From assembly GCA_963971535.1 (NCBI GenBank), contig OZ020594.1, positions 119,137,127 to 119,201,126 of the forward strand: 64,000 bases of DNA. The letters are read 5' to 3'. Position numbers and translations under genes: made by a program. This stretch comes from Notolepis coatsorum (taxonomy: Eukaryota; Chordata; Actinopteri; Aulopiformes; Paralepididae). Every line of letters starts with the position of its first letter. Positions within the stretch are counted from its first letter, which is position 1. Of this stretch, positions 10,915 to 22,291 are shown in pieces. Below the pieces are notes generated by a model. That model worked only from the letters and a program-made list of their open reading frames with translations, did not search any database and had not been told where the DNA came from.

Positions 10915-11925
10915 CCAAGAGAACGGTGGGGAGAGAATATATACATATGATGGGGAGAGAATATATACATACAGTGGGGAGGAGACTGTACATTAGGAGG
11001 GGGTGGTTGGGAGAGAAATATACATATAATAGACAGTCTCCTCCCCACCGTATGTATATATTCTCTCCCCACCATATGTATATTTCTCTCCCACCCACCC
11101 ACCCCCTCCTAATGTACAGTCTCCTCCCCACCGTATGTATATATTCTCTCCCCACCGTATGTATATATTCTCTCCCCACCATATGTATTTTCTCTCTCAC
11201 CCACCCACCCCCTCCTAATGTACAGTCTCCTCCCCACCGTATGTATATATTCTCTCCCCACCATATGTATATATTCTCTCCCCACCATATGTATATTTCT
11301 CTCCCACCCCCTCGTAATGTACAGTCTCCTCCCTACCGTATGTATATATTCTCCCACCCCCTCCTAATGTACAGTCTCCTCCCCACCGTATGTATATATT
11401 CTCTCCCCACCATATGTATATTTCTCTCCCACCCCCTCCTAATATACAGTCTCCTCCCCACCGTATGTATATATTCTCTCCCCACCGTATGTATATTTCT
11501 CTCCCACCCACCCCCTCCTAATGTACAGTCTCCTCCCCACCGTATGTATATATTTTCTCCCACCCCCTCCTAATGTACAGTCTCCTCCCCACCGTATGTA
11601 TATATTCTCTCCCCACCATATGTATATTTCTCTCCCACCCCCTCCTAATATACAGTCTCCTCCCCACCGTATGTATATATTCTCTCCCCACCGTATGTAT
11701 ATTTCTCTCCCACCCACCCCCTCCTAATGTACAGTCTCCTCCCCACCGTATGTATATATTTTCTCCCACCCCCTCCTAATGTACAGTCTCCTCCCCACCG
11801 TATGTATATATTCTCTCCCCACCGTATGTATATTTCTCTCCCACCCACCCCCTCCTAATGTACAGTCTCCTCCCCACCGTATGTATATTCTCCCCCCAAC
11901 GTATGTATATATACCGCCATCTTTC
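10915..11925. repeat. Compound minisatellite (TCTCCCCACC / TATGTATATAT)
   Basis: Units of roughly 26 bp (CACCGTATGTATATATTCTC) alternate with CCTAATGTACAGTCTCCTC, forming higher-order repeats of 50-130 bp. The first part (10920-11030) is inverted relative to the rest. Long repetitive open frames on both strands are artefacts of the array. Confidence 0.9.
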
Positions 11926-12151
11926 TCCCGGGTTGGTGTGATCACATGACTGACAAAGCCGTGCAGTGATAGGCCAGAAGTCAATTCGATTGCATCCAGG
12001 CGCGATTGCTTATCCTGTCTGGGTAGCCCGGATGATGGTTTTTTGATCGAATTTTATACACCGCAATTATGCATCGAATTTTTTTTACATTGAATTTTAT
12101 TATACATTCGAATTTTTTACATTGAATTTTTATTTCACATAGGTAAATTCA

Positions 12152-12575
12152 GAGCAAAAAAATTCAGATACATGATTTTCAAAGTAATTATTTTCAATGC
12201 TATAAATTCGGTGTCTGAAAAAATTCAGATACATTTTTCAAAGTAATTATTTTCAATGCTATAAATTCGGTGTCTGAAAAAATTCAGATACATGTTTTCA
12301 AAGTAATTATTTTCAATGCTATAAATTCGGTGTCTGAAAAAATTCAGATACATGTTTTCAAAGTAATTATTTTCAATGCTATAAATTCGGTGTCTGATAA
12401 AATTCAAAAATCAGATACATGTTTTCAAAGTAATTATTTTCAATGCTTTAAATTTGGTGTCTGAAAAAATTCAGATACATGTTTTCAAAGTAATTATTTT
12501 CAATGCTATAAATTCAATTCAGATACATGTTTTCAAAGTAATTATTTTCAATGCTATAAATTCGGTGTCTGATCA
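12152..12575. repeat. 60-bp minisatellite
   Basis: About seven AT-rich units containing TTTTCAAAGTAATTATTTTC and AATGCTATAAATTC. Preceding bases (12040-12150) are looser TTGAATTTT-type repeats. Confidence 0.9.
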
Positions 12576-12763
12576 AATTCAAATACTTCTGTCACTCATT
12601 TGCTTCCATACTGGCTCTTGTTGTATTTTGTTATCTTGCTTTCCTTCTCTCTCTTCTCTCTCTCTTCTCTCTCTCTCTTCTCTCTCTCTATCTCATCCTC
12701 TTCTCTTCTGTCGTTGAATTTGTGGTTCGTTCTTTTTATTTGCCTTTTTCACTTTTCGTGTAG

Positions 12764-13147
12764 GGCAGTGAGTGGAAGTCCCATCCCCTCCACGTCGGGG
12801 ACCAGCACGCCTCGCCGGGGCCGGCGACAGCTCCCCCAGACCCCCGCCACGCTACGCCCCCACGTCACCTATTCCCCCGTGGTCCGTAAGGCTATGCCCA
12901 CGCCTCCCGGGGTGCCCCAGGGGCGCCTCCCGGCCCGGCCCCCCGGCGCTTTTCTCCGGAGCCCCCCCCAGGGGCCTCCCCCTGCCGGCCCCCTGCCACC
13001 CCACCATGGCTCACCTCGTCAGGGTCGCCACCCGCCACCTCGCTGGGGTGACGCGGGAGGAGGGGGGTCTCCATGGAGGGCGACGGTTGCTTCTACAACC
13101 AGGACTACGAGCCACGCCACGAGCCGCCCGCCTATGAGCAGAGCCCC
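12764..13147 (+). pseudogene. cacna1a: Fragment of the last exon of a P/Q-type calcium channel alpha-1A gene
   Basis: After a CT-rich tract and acceptor TTTTCGTGTAG the frame reads [20 protein letters not shown], then [20 protein letters not shown] and KA. From memory this closely matches the Cav2.1 (CACNA1A) C-terminal tail encoded by the last exon. That exon's acceptor in mammals carries an alternative GGCAG; here GGCAG (12764-12768) follows the acceptor directly, with TGA next. The frame continues proline-rich. Near the G run at about 13060 a shift is needed to reach a peptide ending [20 protein letters not shown]. The tail then stops, without the family's DDWC end, at SINE-like DNA. No other channel exon is present, so this is probably a captured or displaced exon fragment, not a working gene end. 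Confidence 0.7.
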
Positions 13148-13310
13148 GCATAACATTGGGGTCTTGTGCTTGGCACTCCGAGCATGGCACTAACACTGTC
13201 ATGGTTAGGAGTTTGATTCCTGCTGGGGCCACCCGTTGTGAATGATGTATACAGTCATTCCAAAGCACTTTATGTCCTAGTAATAGAGCTGTGCTATAGA
13301 GATGCTGTCA
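13148..13310 (+). mobile_element. Possible tRNA-derived SINE fragment
   Basis: GGTTAGGAGTTTGATTCCTG followed by CTGGGGCC resembles a tRNA T-arm/B box in the position usual for a SINE head. No convincing A box or tail is seen. It starts where the cacna1a similarity stops, so it may mark the breakpoint. Low certainty. Confidence 0.3.
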
Positions 13311-14004
13311 TTCATTCATAACTAAACCAAAAGACATTTATAAACAACGTCTTACTAAATGCAGGCTTTCATTTACAACTGAACGGCCATATCACTCGTT
13401 TTTGTATTAATTCTCCTAAAAAATGTTGCTAAGCTAGACTAACATGAAAGTTTAAGTGAAAGTACACACTTGAGTAAAAGTCAAAGTTTCTACTTTTAAA
13501 TGTACTTAAGTAGTAAATTGAACTTTTTTTCTGACTGTCTATATTCTTCTGATAGCAGGTGTTTAATCAAAGATCCCCTGTGGGAGAAGCTGTTGCAGGG
13601 GAACAATGGGTTAATTTCATTGGAGGCTTTGTCGTTGGGTTCAGAGAGGAGGATGTGATATTTTTTTGTTAATAAATGTTTAAATATCTATTCAAGTTGT
13701 CATTTTTAACTGGAAAAAGTAGCATGTATGGGGGTAATTGTTACTTTACTTGATATTTGAGCTTCACTGCAGAATGGTGTATATTGTGTACAATGTGCAC
13801 ATACACTGAGAATATATTTCAGTGAGGTAGGAGACAGCATGTAAACTTCTGAATTGTTCAATGCGGGACATGCCAATACTCCATTGGTAAAGGGAAGGGT
13901 CCTTAAATATGTGGCATTGTATTACTAATCAACCATTTCCTACTGTATTTCCGGTAATGTATGGTCATAGGCAGATAGTGGAGTAGCTCTGGCAGAATAC
14001 TGGG
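13311..14004. other. Unassigned stretch
   Basis: AAAAGTCAAAGTTTC and TGTACTTAAGTAG (13450-13515) look like the end words of common fish nonautonomous DNA elements, but no paired end was found. I recognise nothing else. Confidence 0.35.
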
Positions 14005-14139
14005 TACACAGTAAATTCCGCAAAGTAAATTTGACTCAAACTGAGTACATTTCACTCAAACTGAGTAAAATTTCTTTACTCAGTTTGAATCAAATGTACT
14101 CAGTTTGAGTCAAATGTACTCTGCGGAATTTACTGTGTA
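14005..14139. mobile_element. 135-bp foldback MITE
   Basis: Begins TACACAGTAAATTCCGC and ends GCGGAATTTACTGTGTA. The interior is filled by ACTCAAACTGAGTA motifs in both orientations, so the element can fold almost end to end. A GTA/GGTA-type duplication may flank it. Confidence 0.8.
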
Positions 14140-14149
14140 GTACCATTGC

Positions 14150-14440
14150 ATTGGCAGTGTCGGCTAGGCTTCGGGCAACCAAACCTGGCCCAGTGTGTGT
14201 GGGTCGCATCTGGGCTGCTTTAGGCAACCCGACGTTCACCGCTTCCGGCAACCCCGGACATGGCCCAGTGTACTCGGGCCGGAATCGGCCAGTCAGTCAT
14301 TGCCGCCTACTCGGCCGATCCGGACGTTCACCGCTTCCGGCAACCCCGGACCTGGCCCAGTGTACTCGGGCCGGAATCGGCCAGTCAGTCATTGCCGCCT
14401 ACTTGGCCGACTCTGGCAGCCGGACTTGGGCCGACTAATT
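14150..14440. repeat. Right subterminal repeat array of the 12.75-kb block
   Basis: About two and a half units of roughly 95 bp with GTTCACCGCTTCCGGCAACC, GTGTACTCGGGCCGGAATC and GTCAGTCATTGCCGCC. It is GC-rich and similar in composition to the 60-bp array at the other end, as expected of subterminal repeats of one DNA transposon. Confidence 0.8.
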
Positions 14441-14498
14441 TCTTCCGGCCTGCCGGATACAGGCCATTAATGGGCCGGAACTTTTTGGCCACCTGGGA

Positions 14499-14513
14499 TG
14501 GTGTCAGAAGTGG
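14499..14513 (+). other. Gypsy primer-binding site
   Basis: TGGTGTCAGAAGTGG starts with the TGG expected of a site paired to a tRNA 3' CCA end. It should directly follow the CA end of the 5' LTR (1748). I do not assign the tRNA. Confidence 0.75.
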
Positions 14514-14658
14514 CTGAATCGTCACTCTACGCACGCCGACCTCACGGACTATAAAACCCAGCGGATTTGCGGAGTGAGTGATGAACTTTTGTTGGGCTAG
14601 TTGTTGCTAACGCTAGCAATAGCGTCTGGACGTGGCAGCAGAGCACAGAACAGAGGAG

Positions 14659-15163
14659 ATGGAGCAGCTCAAACCACCGTCATCGCTGCTACTCACGGGA
14701 AACCTGGCCGAGAATTGGCGCAGGTGGGAGCAGCGTTTTCAACTGTATATGACAGCCTCTGGAGCAATTGCAAAGGATGAAGAAATTAAAGTGGCCATAC
14801 TGTTACACACAATTGGTGAAGATGCTTTGGATGTATTCAACACGTTCACATTTGTTGGGGGTGACGATAAGAAAGTGGATGTAATCCTCGAGGCTTTTGA
14901 AACATATTGCAGCCCACAGAAGAATATTGTTTTTGAACGGTACCAGTTCTGGTCCCATTCTATGGCTGATGGGATGACAGTGGACAAGTTTGTCACGGAA
15001 CTGCGCCAGAAGAGCAGAAACGGTGAGTTTAAAATAAGTGAGAACGAAATGATCAGAGATAAATTGGTGTTCAGCCTGAATAATGCTGCTCTGAAAGAAA
15101 GGCTACTGAGGGAGAAGAATTTAACCCTTGAGAAAGCAGTAGATGTGTGCAGAGCATCACAAG
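14659..15163 (+). pseudogene. gag: Gypsy gag, N-terminal part
   Basis: Starts at an ATG (MEQLKPPSSLLLTGNLAENW) after the primer-binding site, and runs through capsid-like motifs WRRWEQRFQLYMTASG, FVTELRQKSRNGEFK and RLLREKNLTLEKAVDVCRAS. This matches the retrotransposon gag family (gag_pre/capsid helices) of fish gypsy elements. The product would be the capsid half of the virus-like particle protein. At about residue 168 it runs into a LINE fragment and loses its frame. The nucleocapsid part resumes at 17811. Confidence 0.85.
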
Positions 15164-15595
15164 ATACACAAGATACACTACACGACCAAGGTACCCATGT
15201 ACATGTCAAAATACTTCCCAAAGGTCAGTGAATACCACGATCACAACACCAGAGGGAGCTCCACAAATCATGTAAAACCCAGATTCGGCTCAAACAAGGG
15301 ACTAAACACGTTTCGCAATTATGCCACAACAATGTGGAACGCCCTACCCAAAGCTGTAATGGAATGTAAATCACTACCCACCTTCAAAAACACTCTCAAA
15401 GAACACCTACGGGAGACTGCAATTCAAAACTGGCCCCTACAAATGTCCTAACCCAGTTGTACAATAAAGACCAAGCATGGCTATTCCAATGTACAGCCCC
15501 ACCCAACCCCACCCCACCTACCCAACCTCCTCCAATGTACAGTTTCCATGTCAAATGTATGTCAGTATTCCAATGTACAGTGTCCCCCCCCCCGC
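15164..15595 (+). mobile_element. LINE 3' fragment inserted in gag
   Basis: Same family as 11-495 and 5152-5890, with FPKVSEYHDHNTRGSSTNHV and the end of the RT frame, then a 3' UTR with TCCAATGTACAG words repeated several times. It interrupts gag just after codons for VCRAS. The usual TCAA tail is missing here, so the right border is uncertain. Confidence 0.75.
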
Positions 15596-16726
15596 TCCTA
15601 CGTTTCGCCAATCATTCATATAATCCAGTTATACTGCAATTAAGCGAGCCACGACGAGCTATTGTAGCATGTAGCTTTTTGAGTGGCGCAGTGGATATTG
15701 CGTGCACCAGGTTCAACACTAAAAACCGTTCTCAGTCATATTTTAAGTGCCAATCTACAGATTTAATCCATATACATCACACATGTTCAACATAACCATC
15801 AGTCCTTTCACTCATACACAAACATCACACGCCAACAAATGTTTAATTAACACGCCCGGTGTGCACAAAGTTAAACCAGACCTTTTGTGCTTAAGCCCTA
15901 CCTTTAGGACATACCACGCACGCCGTGCTCAAACTCTGCTACAGAATATACTACGCACGCTGTCTAACCTGGTTTAACTTTGAGCACGAACCCAGACACG
16001 CTTCTTACACTTACACCCTAACTGACTTGAATGCTCTGAACGGCATCAGGCGCTCCGTTTTCCGTGCTTAAGCTCTACCATTAGAACGTACAACGCACGC
16101 CGTGCTCAGGCTCTGCTACAGAACGTACAACGCACGCTGTTCATAGAGCCGCCCTCCCCAGCCAGAACACTCAATTCAATATTCTTTTACATCATGCTTA
16201 CAAGAGGTTTAATTCTCAGCAACCCCCCCGTGGTCCGAATAGGCCGAGACCGGCCTCCTGTGTCTGAATAAACATACAAACCTAAAAAGCCCACGTTTGC
16301 ATGTTTACTGCACAACAAGCGCGATCGTCATCCCCTCGGACATTCTAACCTAACTCACCGCTCCCCCATCCCCGCATGCCGAAGCCATATTCACCGTGGG
16401 TCCCAACAAGCGGCGTACACAACCACCCTTCATCCTGTCCCCCTCTCTCCACCATCCAGACAACAAGCCCATCGTTAATCACTTCAAACGCAGCAACACC
16501 CCAGCTCTTTGCCCCGTGTCCCCAACACACAGCAAGGTCCAGATATGATACATATGACAAGACCCTACCGCACCTTTTCAGGGGGAGACACAAAGGATGG
16601 GAAGAACGGCACCATTTCTGTGGTAAATTCCCACAGACTTTCTACAATAATTTGAGGTTATTGTAGTACAACACAATGAGATTGACTATCCGGAAGGAGG
16701 AGGAAAGATTCATACTTGATAGAATT
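15596..16726. other. Unassigned insert DNA within gag
   Basis: Contains a diverged direct repeat of the type CGCACGCCGTGCTC...CTCTGCTACAGAA at about 15915-15960 and 16095-16140. No protein family is seen. It belongs to the 2.65 kb that separates the two gag halves. Confidence 0.4.
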
Positions 16727-17500
16727 GTTGGTCTCCTCATCTGACTTAGCAGATGAGGAATAAAACGTGTACGCCAGACAAACCAGAACTATAGTTCAAC
16801 TCAACTGATTTATTTGATCAGAGCCAGGAGTCCAAGGTGAATAGAACAAAGGATTTATCAGAAAACATTAACATGGCTGCTGTGTACAGGAATCAACAAT
16901 CAGGTTTGCATCTCAAACCTAAATACTGCACATCAAACAGTCACTTGGTTAACATAATTTGAACATACATTGAAAATACTGTAAGCCCTTTTTTGCATAT
17001 AAGTAAGCCTGGTTTCTAAGCTAAGTTACATTCTAGTCTAACCAAACAATACGGGTTCCATCCGGCTTACTTACATCAAAAAGCAGTAGTTTCTCTGGTC
17101 GGGAGGAGTCGGTGGAGCCCCCAGACCCCCTGGGTTGGTCTGGCCTGAGAGCTCCAGAATTACACTTTGTGGGCCCTTATATCCTATCATTTCTAGCCAA
17201 TAATAGCTTTACATAATACAGTTGGTCCGTGGGCGTCTTCGGTGAGCGGTTTCCTGTGGGCGCTGGCAGCCCCTCCCTCTGGGTTTCTCTGTGTGTCTTC
17301 TCACAGGGGGGGTTGGGTCTTGTCCCACGGGTGGGGGCTGGTGTGATGTCATCTTCCCTCAGTGATAAGAAGGGGGGTCTTTCTGGCCCCCCCTTCCTTG
17401 ATGTGGCCACTTGAGTACAGAGGCCTGTTTCAATAAACCTTTTACCAACTATATCTCCTGTGTATATGAATTTACACATTTCTAATATTATGGTTTACTC
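16727..17500 (-). mobile_element. Possible LTR in reverse orientation
   Basis: Read on the minus strand, the segment ends CCTCATCTGCTAAGTCAG ... ACCAACA, with AATAAA some 70 bases earlier and a possible TATA region (GATATAAGGGCCC, about 17170-17185). This resembles the U3-R-U5 order of a retroviral-type LTR. The other LTR border and a target duplication could not be defined, and no internal retroviral genes are present. Tentative. Confidence 0.3.
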
Positions 17501-17810
17501 TTTTGATACTAAACAGTTGATTAATAGATTACTTTGTTTGTGAGTTAGTGTCCATGCTTCAACAAGTCTAAACTGGTCTGCCCTGTGTTCAACCCAGCTG
17601 TCTCTGCTTCTACATTTACATACTGTCAATTCAAGAAGGTGTTATTTGTTCTCTAAATTAGTCATTGCTTGAGTGGGGGTTGAAATAACTGTTGCTGCTG
17701 TTATCTGATGTAACTGTCTCAAGTATGGTTCCTTATTTAGCCACTGAGTCCACTCTGCTATTGAAAGGTAGCTGTGATGATCTCTGATTATTCACACATA
17801 TTAATTATGA

Positions 17811-18109
17811 AATTCAACGTCAATTCTACCACACAAGCCATAAGTAGAGCTCCAGCTCAACCAGAGAGGGGACGATTCTACAAAGACAGGAGGACAGAAA
17901 AGAAAAACAGAGAGTGGATTGCACAATGCAACAAGTGTGGGAGAACACATGAACCACGCCAGTGTCCAGCTTATGGTGCTGTATGCCACAAATGTAACAG
18001 GCAAAACCATTTTGCGAGGATGTGTTCCACACCAGCTGACAGGACGGGCACCCAAACATACAGAACAGTAATGAGATGTGGTGTCCACGACATTGAGACT
18101 GAGGTATAG
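17811..18109 (+). pseudogene. gag: Gypsy gag, nucleocapsid part
   Basis: Codes for CNKCGRTHEPRQCPAYGAVC and CHKCNRQNHFARMC, two CCHC zinc knuckles that bind nucleic acid, preceded by a basic stretch (YKDRRTEKKNRE). It continues the gag product that breaks off at 15163. The frame ends at a TAG just as the pol frame begins, in a different phase. That could be a programmed frameshift or a one-base decay. Confidence 0.85.
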
Positions 18110-20341
18110 GCTGTTTATAGGTACTGTGTCATGTGTGGAAGTGGATGCAGTCACTAAAAGTAAAGACACTGCATGGTACACTATGGCCAATGTGAGGAAT
18201 GTCCCGGTCAAATTCAAGATTGACACGGGGGCGGATGGAAACGTGCTGCCTATGTCCATTGTAAAGACATTTCCAGGTCATATCCAGCTACAGCCCACAA
18301 GAACAGTGCTGGTAGCTTATGGAGGGAACCGTCTGAAGCCTGAAGGGACCGTGACACTGATGTGTGAAACTGCTAAGGCTAAAGCCAAGCTTGATTTCTA
18401 TGTGATCAACCAGTCAACCGTGCCGATCATGGGCAGAGAGGCAAGTGAAGTACTGCGGCTTGTGAAACGAATTGATGCACTTGAGAAGACACCTCCAGCC
18501 ACAACAGAGAAGCTGAAGAGACCTCCAGCCACTAAAGAGGAGTTGCTGGAGATGTACCCATCTCTCTTCTGCGGGCTGGGTGAGTTCCCGGGTGTACATC
18601 ACATACACATTGACCCGGCAGTTACACCTGTGGTACATGGGTGCAGGAAGATTCCCCTTGCTGTCCTGGACAGGCTGAAGGTCACACTGCGCCACCTTGT
18701 GGAAGCAGATGTAATAACCCCTGTGAATGACCCAACAGCATGGGTGAGCAGTTTGGTGATCACAGAAAAAAAAAATACTCAACTCAGGGTGTGCTTGGAC
18801 CCCTCTGATCTGAACAAGGCCATACAGAGGCAACATTACTCCATTCCCACTCTAGACGATGTCTGCTGCAAACTGGCAGGGAAATCTATCTTCACCATTC
18901 TAGATGAGAAGGATGGATATTGGCAAGTGAAACTGGATGAGCCATCATCTGAGCTGTGTACATTCAACACACCATGGGGCCGCTACCGCTTTAAGAGATT
19001 GCCATTTGGCATCAAGTCAGCCAGTGAAGTGTTTCAGCAGAAGAACAGTGAGACCTTCGGTGACATAGAAGGTGTACATATCATAGCTGATGACATGATA
19101 ATCGCTGCATCCTCAGACCAAGAGCACGCTGAAATCCTCCAGCAGGTCATGAAGAGGGCACAAGCTGCCAATGTCAAGTACAACAAAGACAAAATCCAGT
19201 TCAAAGTCGACACAGTGAAATACATGGGCCACATCATCACACCAGAGGGGGTTAAACCTGATGATGCAAAGGTGATAGCCATCGCCAACATGCCGGCACC
19301 GGAAGACAAGAAAGGCCTCCAGAGATTGTTAGGCATGACAAGATACTTGGCCCAATACATTCCAGGGGAAGCCACAATAACTGCTCCTCTGAGACAGCTG
19401 CTGAGAAAGGAGGCAGCATGGCAGTGGGCCCATGAACATGATGCAGCGCTGGAAAGCCTGAAGGCTGCTCTCATTCAAGCCCCAAGTCTCAAGTTTTATG
19501 ACAAACACAAACCCTTGACGATCCAAGCGGATGCGTCTAAAGATGGATTGGGGGCGTGTCTTCTACAGGAAGGCTACCCGCTGAGCTATGCCTCCCGAGC
19601 ATTGTCAGACACAGAGAAAAACTATGCTCAAATAGAAAAGGAGCTGTTGGCGATTGTGTTTGCAGCCAAGCGGTTCCATCAGTACATATATGGGCAGACA
19701 GTGAGTGTGCAGTCGGATCATAAACCTCTGGAAGTCATCTTTAAGAAACATCTAAGCAAAGCACCGGCTAGACTACAGCGGATGCTTCTCCAGCTGCAGT
19801 GCTATGATCTTGAAATCACATACACTCCAGGAAAAGACATGCATGTTGCCGACACACTCTCTCGTGCAGTGGTGAAAGGGCACGTTGGAGATCTCACTGA
19901 GAATCTGTTTGAGGAGAAAGTGGTGTATGCGATGGAGGCCACAGATGCGTTGAGTGAAAACATGCTCAAGCAACTCCAGGAAGCAACTGCAGCAGACAAA
20001 GTGTTGCAGGCAGTGATACAAGCACACCAAAAGGGCTGGCCAGAAAGGAGACAACGCTGTGATGGCATATTACACCAATACTGGCCGATGCGTCGCACAG
20101 TGAGCATCAGAGATGGTGTAGTAATAACGGAAGACAAGATCATCATTCCTCAGAGCATGAGAGCAGTAATCATGGATAAATTGCATCTTGCACACCAAGG
20201 TGTCCAGCGAATGAAAGCCCATGCCAGGAAGGTCCTATACTGGCCAGGAATGGCACAAGACATAGAGAAAAAAGTGGAAATGTGTGCCACATGTCAACAG
20301 ATGCAGCCACAAAACCAAAGAGAACCTCTCCAGTCACATCA
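18078..20341 (+). pseudogene. pol: Gypsy pol: protease, reverse transcriptase, RNase H, integrase zinc-binding domain
   Basis: Long open frame with the domains in Ty3/gypsy order. Aspartic protease FKIDTGADGNVLP (about residue 50) comes first. Reverse transcriptase follows, with LDEKDGYWQVKLDEPSSELC, RLPFGIKSASEVFQQ and a catalytic box reading IADDMI (the usual first aromatic residue is replaced). Next is RNase H, with LTIQADASKDGLGACLL and VQSDHKPLEVIF. The integrase HHCC finger is HLAHQGVQRMKAHARK ... CATCQQ. The frame stays open to 20341, where a hAT element cuts the integrase. The last residues (SHHRDGYR) are insertion-derived. The start is not a normal ATG, so translation probably depends on gag. 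Well preserved but inactive because of its three insertions. Confidence 0.92.
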
Positions 20342-21557
20342 TAGGGATGGGTATCGTTAGGATTTTATCGATACTACTACTCCTATCGATACTGCTTAAC
20401 GGTTCGGTACTTTATCGATACTCTTATCGGTTCTTTTTGATAATTTCTTTATGATTTTTATATTTGCAGTTGAGAGCATTGGTCATCTCCCTACAGTAAA
20501 GATTAGAAATGATTGAATTATTGTAAATTTGTGTGGAGTGGTGGGAATAGCTGCTTCAATAATAACTTATAACAACAACAGACAAGTTAGACAACTATGT
20601 ATACAAAAAAAACGATATACACTGAATGATTAGTTGTTACCTAAAGTCCTTGGACTCCACTGTAGAGAACGGGTGCAGGCCTTTGACAACAAACTTTGTC
20701 ACAGCCCTGTGACACTCGTTCACCCTATCCTCTGTCATCTTTCCTCTAGCTGCTAGGGAGAAAGGACTTTGGGTGGTGGAGGTAGAGGGAGGATGTGTGG
20801 TGGGCTCACTGGGACACATTGGTGGCTGACCTCAGCTTGACGATCTATAAAAAGTTTTTAGATTGTAGTATTTGTAGCTAAACAATTATTTTGTTTATTA
20901 GCCTATTTGTAATAATTCGTTATTAGCCTAGGAAACTCCGTATCTTGGCTTACCGGCTGCAGTGGACGTGGATGCAGATGGACCACTGCGCGCAAGGCAG
21001 TCGAATACGGCGCATTTCTGCAAACTAATATAGTGTTTTGCAAACAAATGTTTTGATAGATTGCTCATATTGCCACCCTTACTGGCAAATGTTTTGTTGC
21101 ACTTGTGAACGCTTCGCTCTATCCGCCATCACGACTCAGTCCATGCAGAGCTGTCTGTGTCTGTGTGCAGCGCGCGTCAGCACGGAGACAGCGCTGAGAT
21201 GCTTCCAGCTGCAGCACATCAGGTGTGCGGGGCTTGTATGTGCGGGGCTTGTAAGCGCTGCAGTCTGACGTGCTGCAGCTGCATACTATTGACAGCGCTT
21301 TCATTAAGGAGTACCCGTATGTATGTGTAGCGCGACTCGCGAGGAGTGTGTGTAATAATGACTCGCTGCGACTCGCTTCTCGTGCAGAGACAGAGAGAGG
21401 AGAGATCGTTCGCAACTTTTAAATAATAATAATAATAATAATAATTTCTCTAGAGTATCGATAGCAGTACCGAGGACGTCGGAGCTTATAAATACTCCGG
21501 TATTTTCTAATATAGTACCGGTTCCCGTTTAAAACCGGGGTCCGGGGGGCATCCCTA
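20342..21557 (-). mobile_element. Nonautonomous hAT element inside the gypsy integrase
   Basis: Starts TAGGGATGGGTATCG and ends GGGGCATCCCTA. GTCACAT stands on both sides (20334-20340; 21558-21564), consistent with an 8-bp hAT duplication with one change. Near 20637-20819 the minus strand encodes a remnant of a BED-hAT transposase N-terminal region (FVVKGLHPFSTVESKDF). The rest is noncoding. A related terminus lies at 52548. Confidence 0.85.
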
Positions 21558-22291
21558 GTCACATGAGATACCAGAACTGCCATGGATGAAACTGGGGACT
21601 GACATATTTGAGCTGCATGGACAATCCTATCTAGTGATTGTTGACTACTTGACCAAGTACCCAGAAGTGCTAAACCTACCAGACAAGACTGCCCACTCAG
21701 TCATACAAAGGCTGAAGTCAGTCTTCTCCAGACATGGGATTCCCAAAGAGCTAGTGTGTGATCATGTTCCTTTTGCGAGCTGTGAGATGCAGAAGTTTGC
21801 TGCAGAATGGGGAATCAAAATCACACACTCTAGCCCTGGATACCCACAGTCCAATGGCCTTGCAGAGAGTATGGTCAAAATGGTGAAACGCACACTGAAG
21901 AAGGCAGCTAAAACAGGCACTGACCCGCATCTGGCTTTGCTGTCATTGAGAAACACACCGGTGACAGGCCTAGATGTCTCCCCAGCGCAGATGTTGATGG
22001 GACGTGTCCTGAGGAGCCCGCTGCCGTGCACCAGCGCAGTGTTGCAGCCATCCACCCCAAGTAACATACATAACAGGCTACAACACCTGCAGGCACGACG
22101 GGAGAAGTACTACAATGTGGGTACCAGACCACTATCTGTACTGACTCCTGGAACCACAGTACACATGAAAACAAGGCAAGGCTGGAAGCCTGCTGTCGTG
22201 TTGAGCAAGAGAGTAGAGCCGCGCTCTTACAGTGTGGAATCACCGGCTGGCGTGATCTTCAGGAGAAACAGATGCCACCTGAGGACTGATT
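21558..22291 (+). pseudogene. pol: Gypsy integrase core and C-terminus
   Basis: Continues the integrase after the hAT insertion: KLGTDIFELHGQSYLVIVDY, then ELVCDHVPFASCEMQKFA, then SPGYPQSNGLAESMVKMVKR. The D, D and E of the catalytic triad are all present. The C-terminal part (TRQGWKPAVVLSKRVEPRSY) resembles the usual GPY/F-like tail. The stop is followed by about 430 bases of 3' sequence, a polypurine tract and the 3' LTR. Confidence 0.92.

Larger units (their letters stand above)
1749..14498. mobile_element. 12.75-kb terminal-inverted-repeat block inserted at the gypsy LTR/PBS junction
   Basis: The block begins TCCCAGGTGGCC (1749-1760) and ends with its exact reverse complement GGCCACCTGGGA (14487-14498). 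The gypsy LTR ends ...ACAACA just before it, and the gypsy primer-binding site TGGTGTCAGAAG starts just after it. Removing the block therefore restores a normal LTR-PBS junction, which fixes it as one insertion or an insertion enlarged afterwards. Taking the ends as CCCAGG...CCTGGG leaves a 2-bp AT duplication. Both ends carry GC-rich subterminal tandem arrays (1850-2345; 14150-14440). No transposase was found inside. The contents are minisatellites, LINE pieces, palindromes, exon-like pieces and a cacna1a exon fragment. The superfamily is not assigned; ISL2EU-like elements with AT duplications are one possibility. Confidence 0.7.

Noticed and set aside
10890..11984. Many repetitive frames (MYIFSPHR, GGDCTLGG)
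   Set aside because: Shadows of the compound minisatellite on both strands.
12600..12763. N-terminal part of the open frame ahead of the cacna1a exon
   Set aside because: CT-rich intron DNA with a polypyrimidine tract; the exon begins at the acceptor.
18058..18120. Programmed ribosomal frameshift site between gag and pol
   Set aside because: The frames overlap, but no convincing slippery site was found; a one-base indel explains it equally well, so no feature was called.
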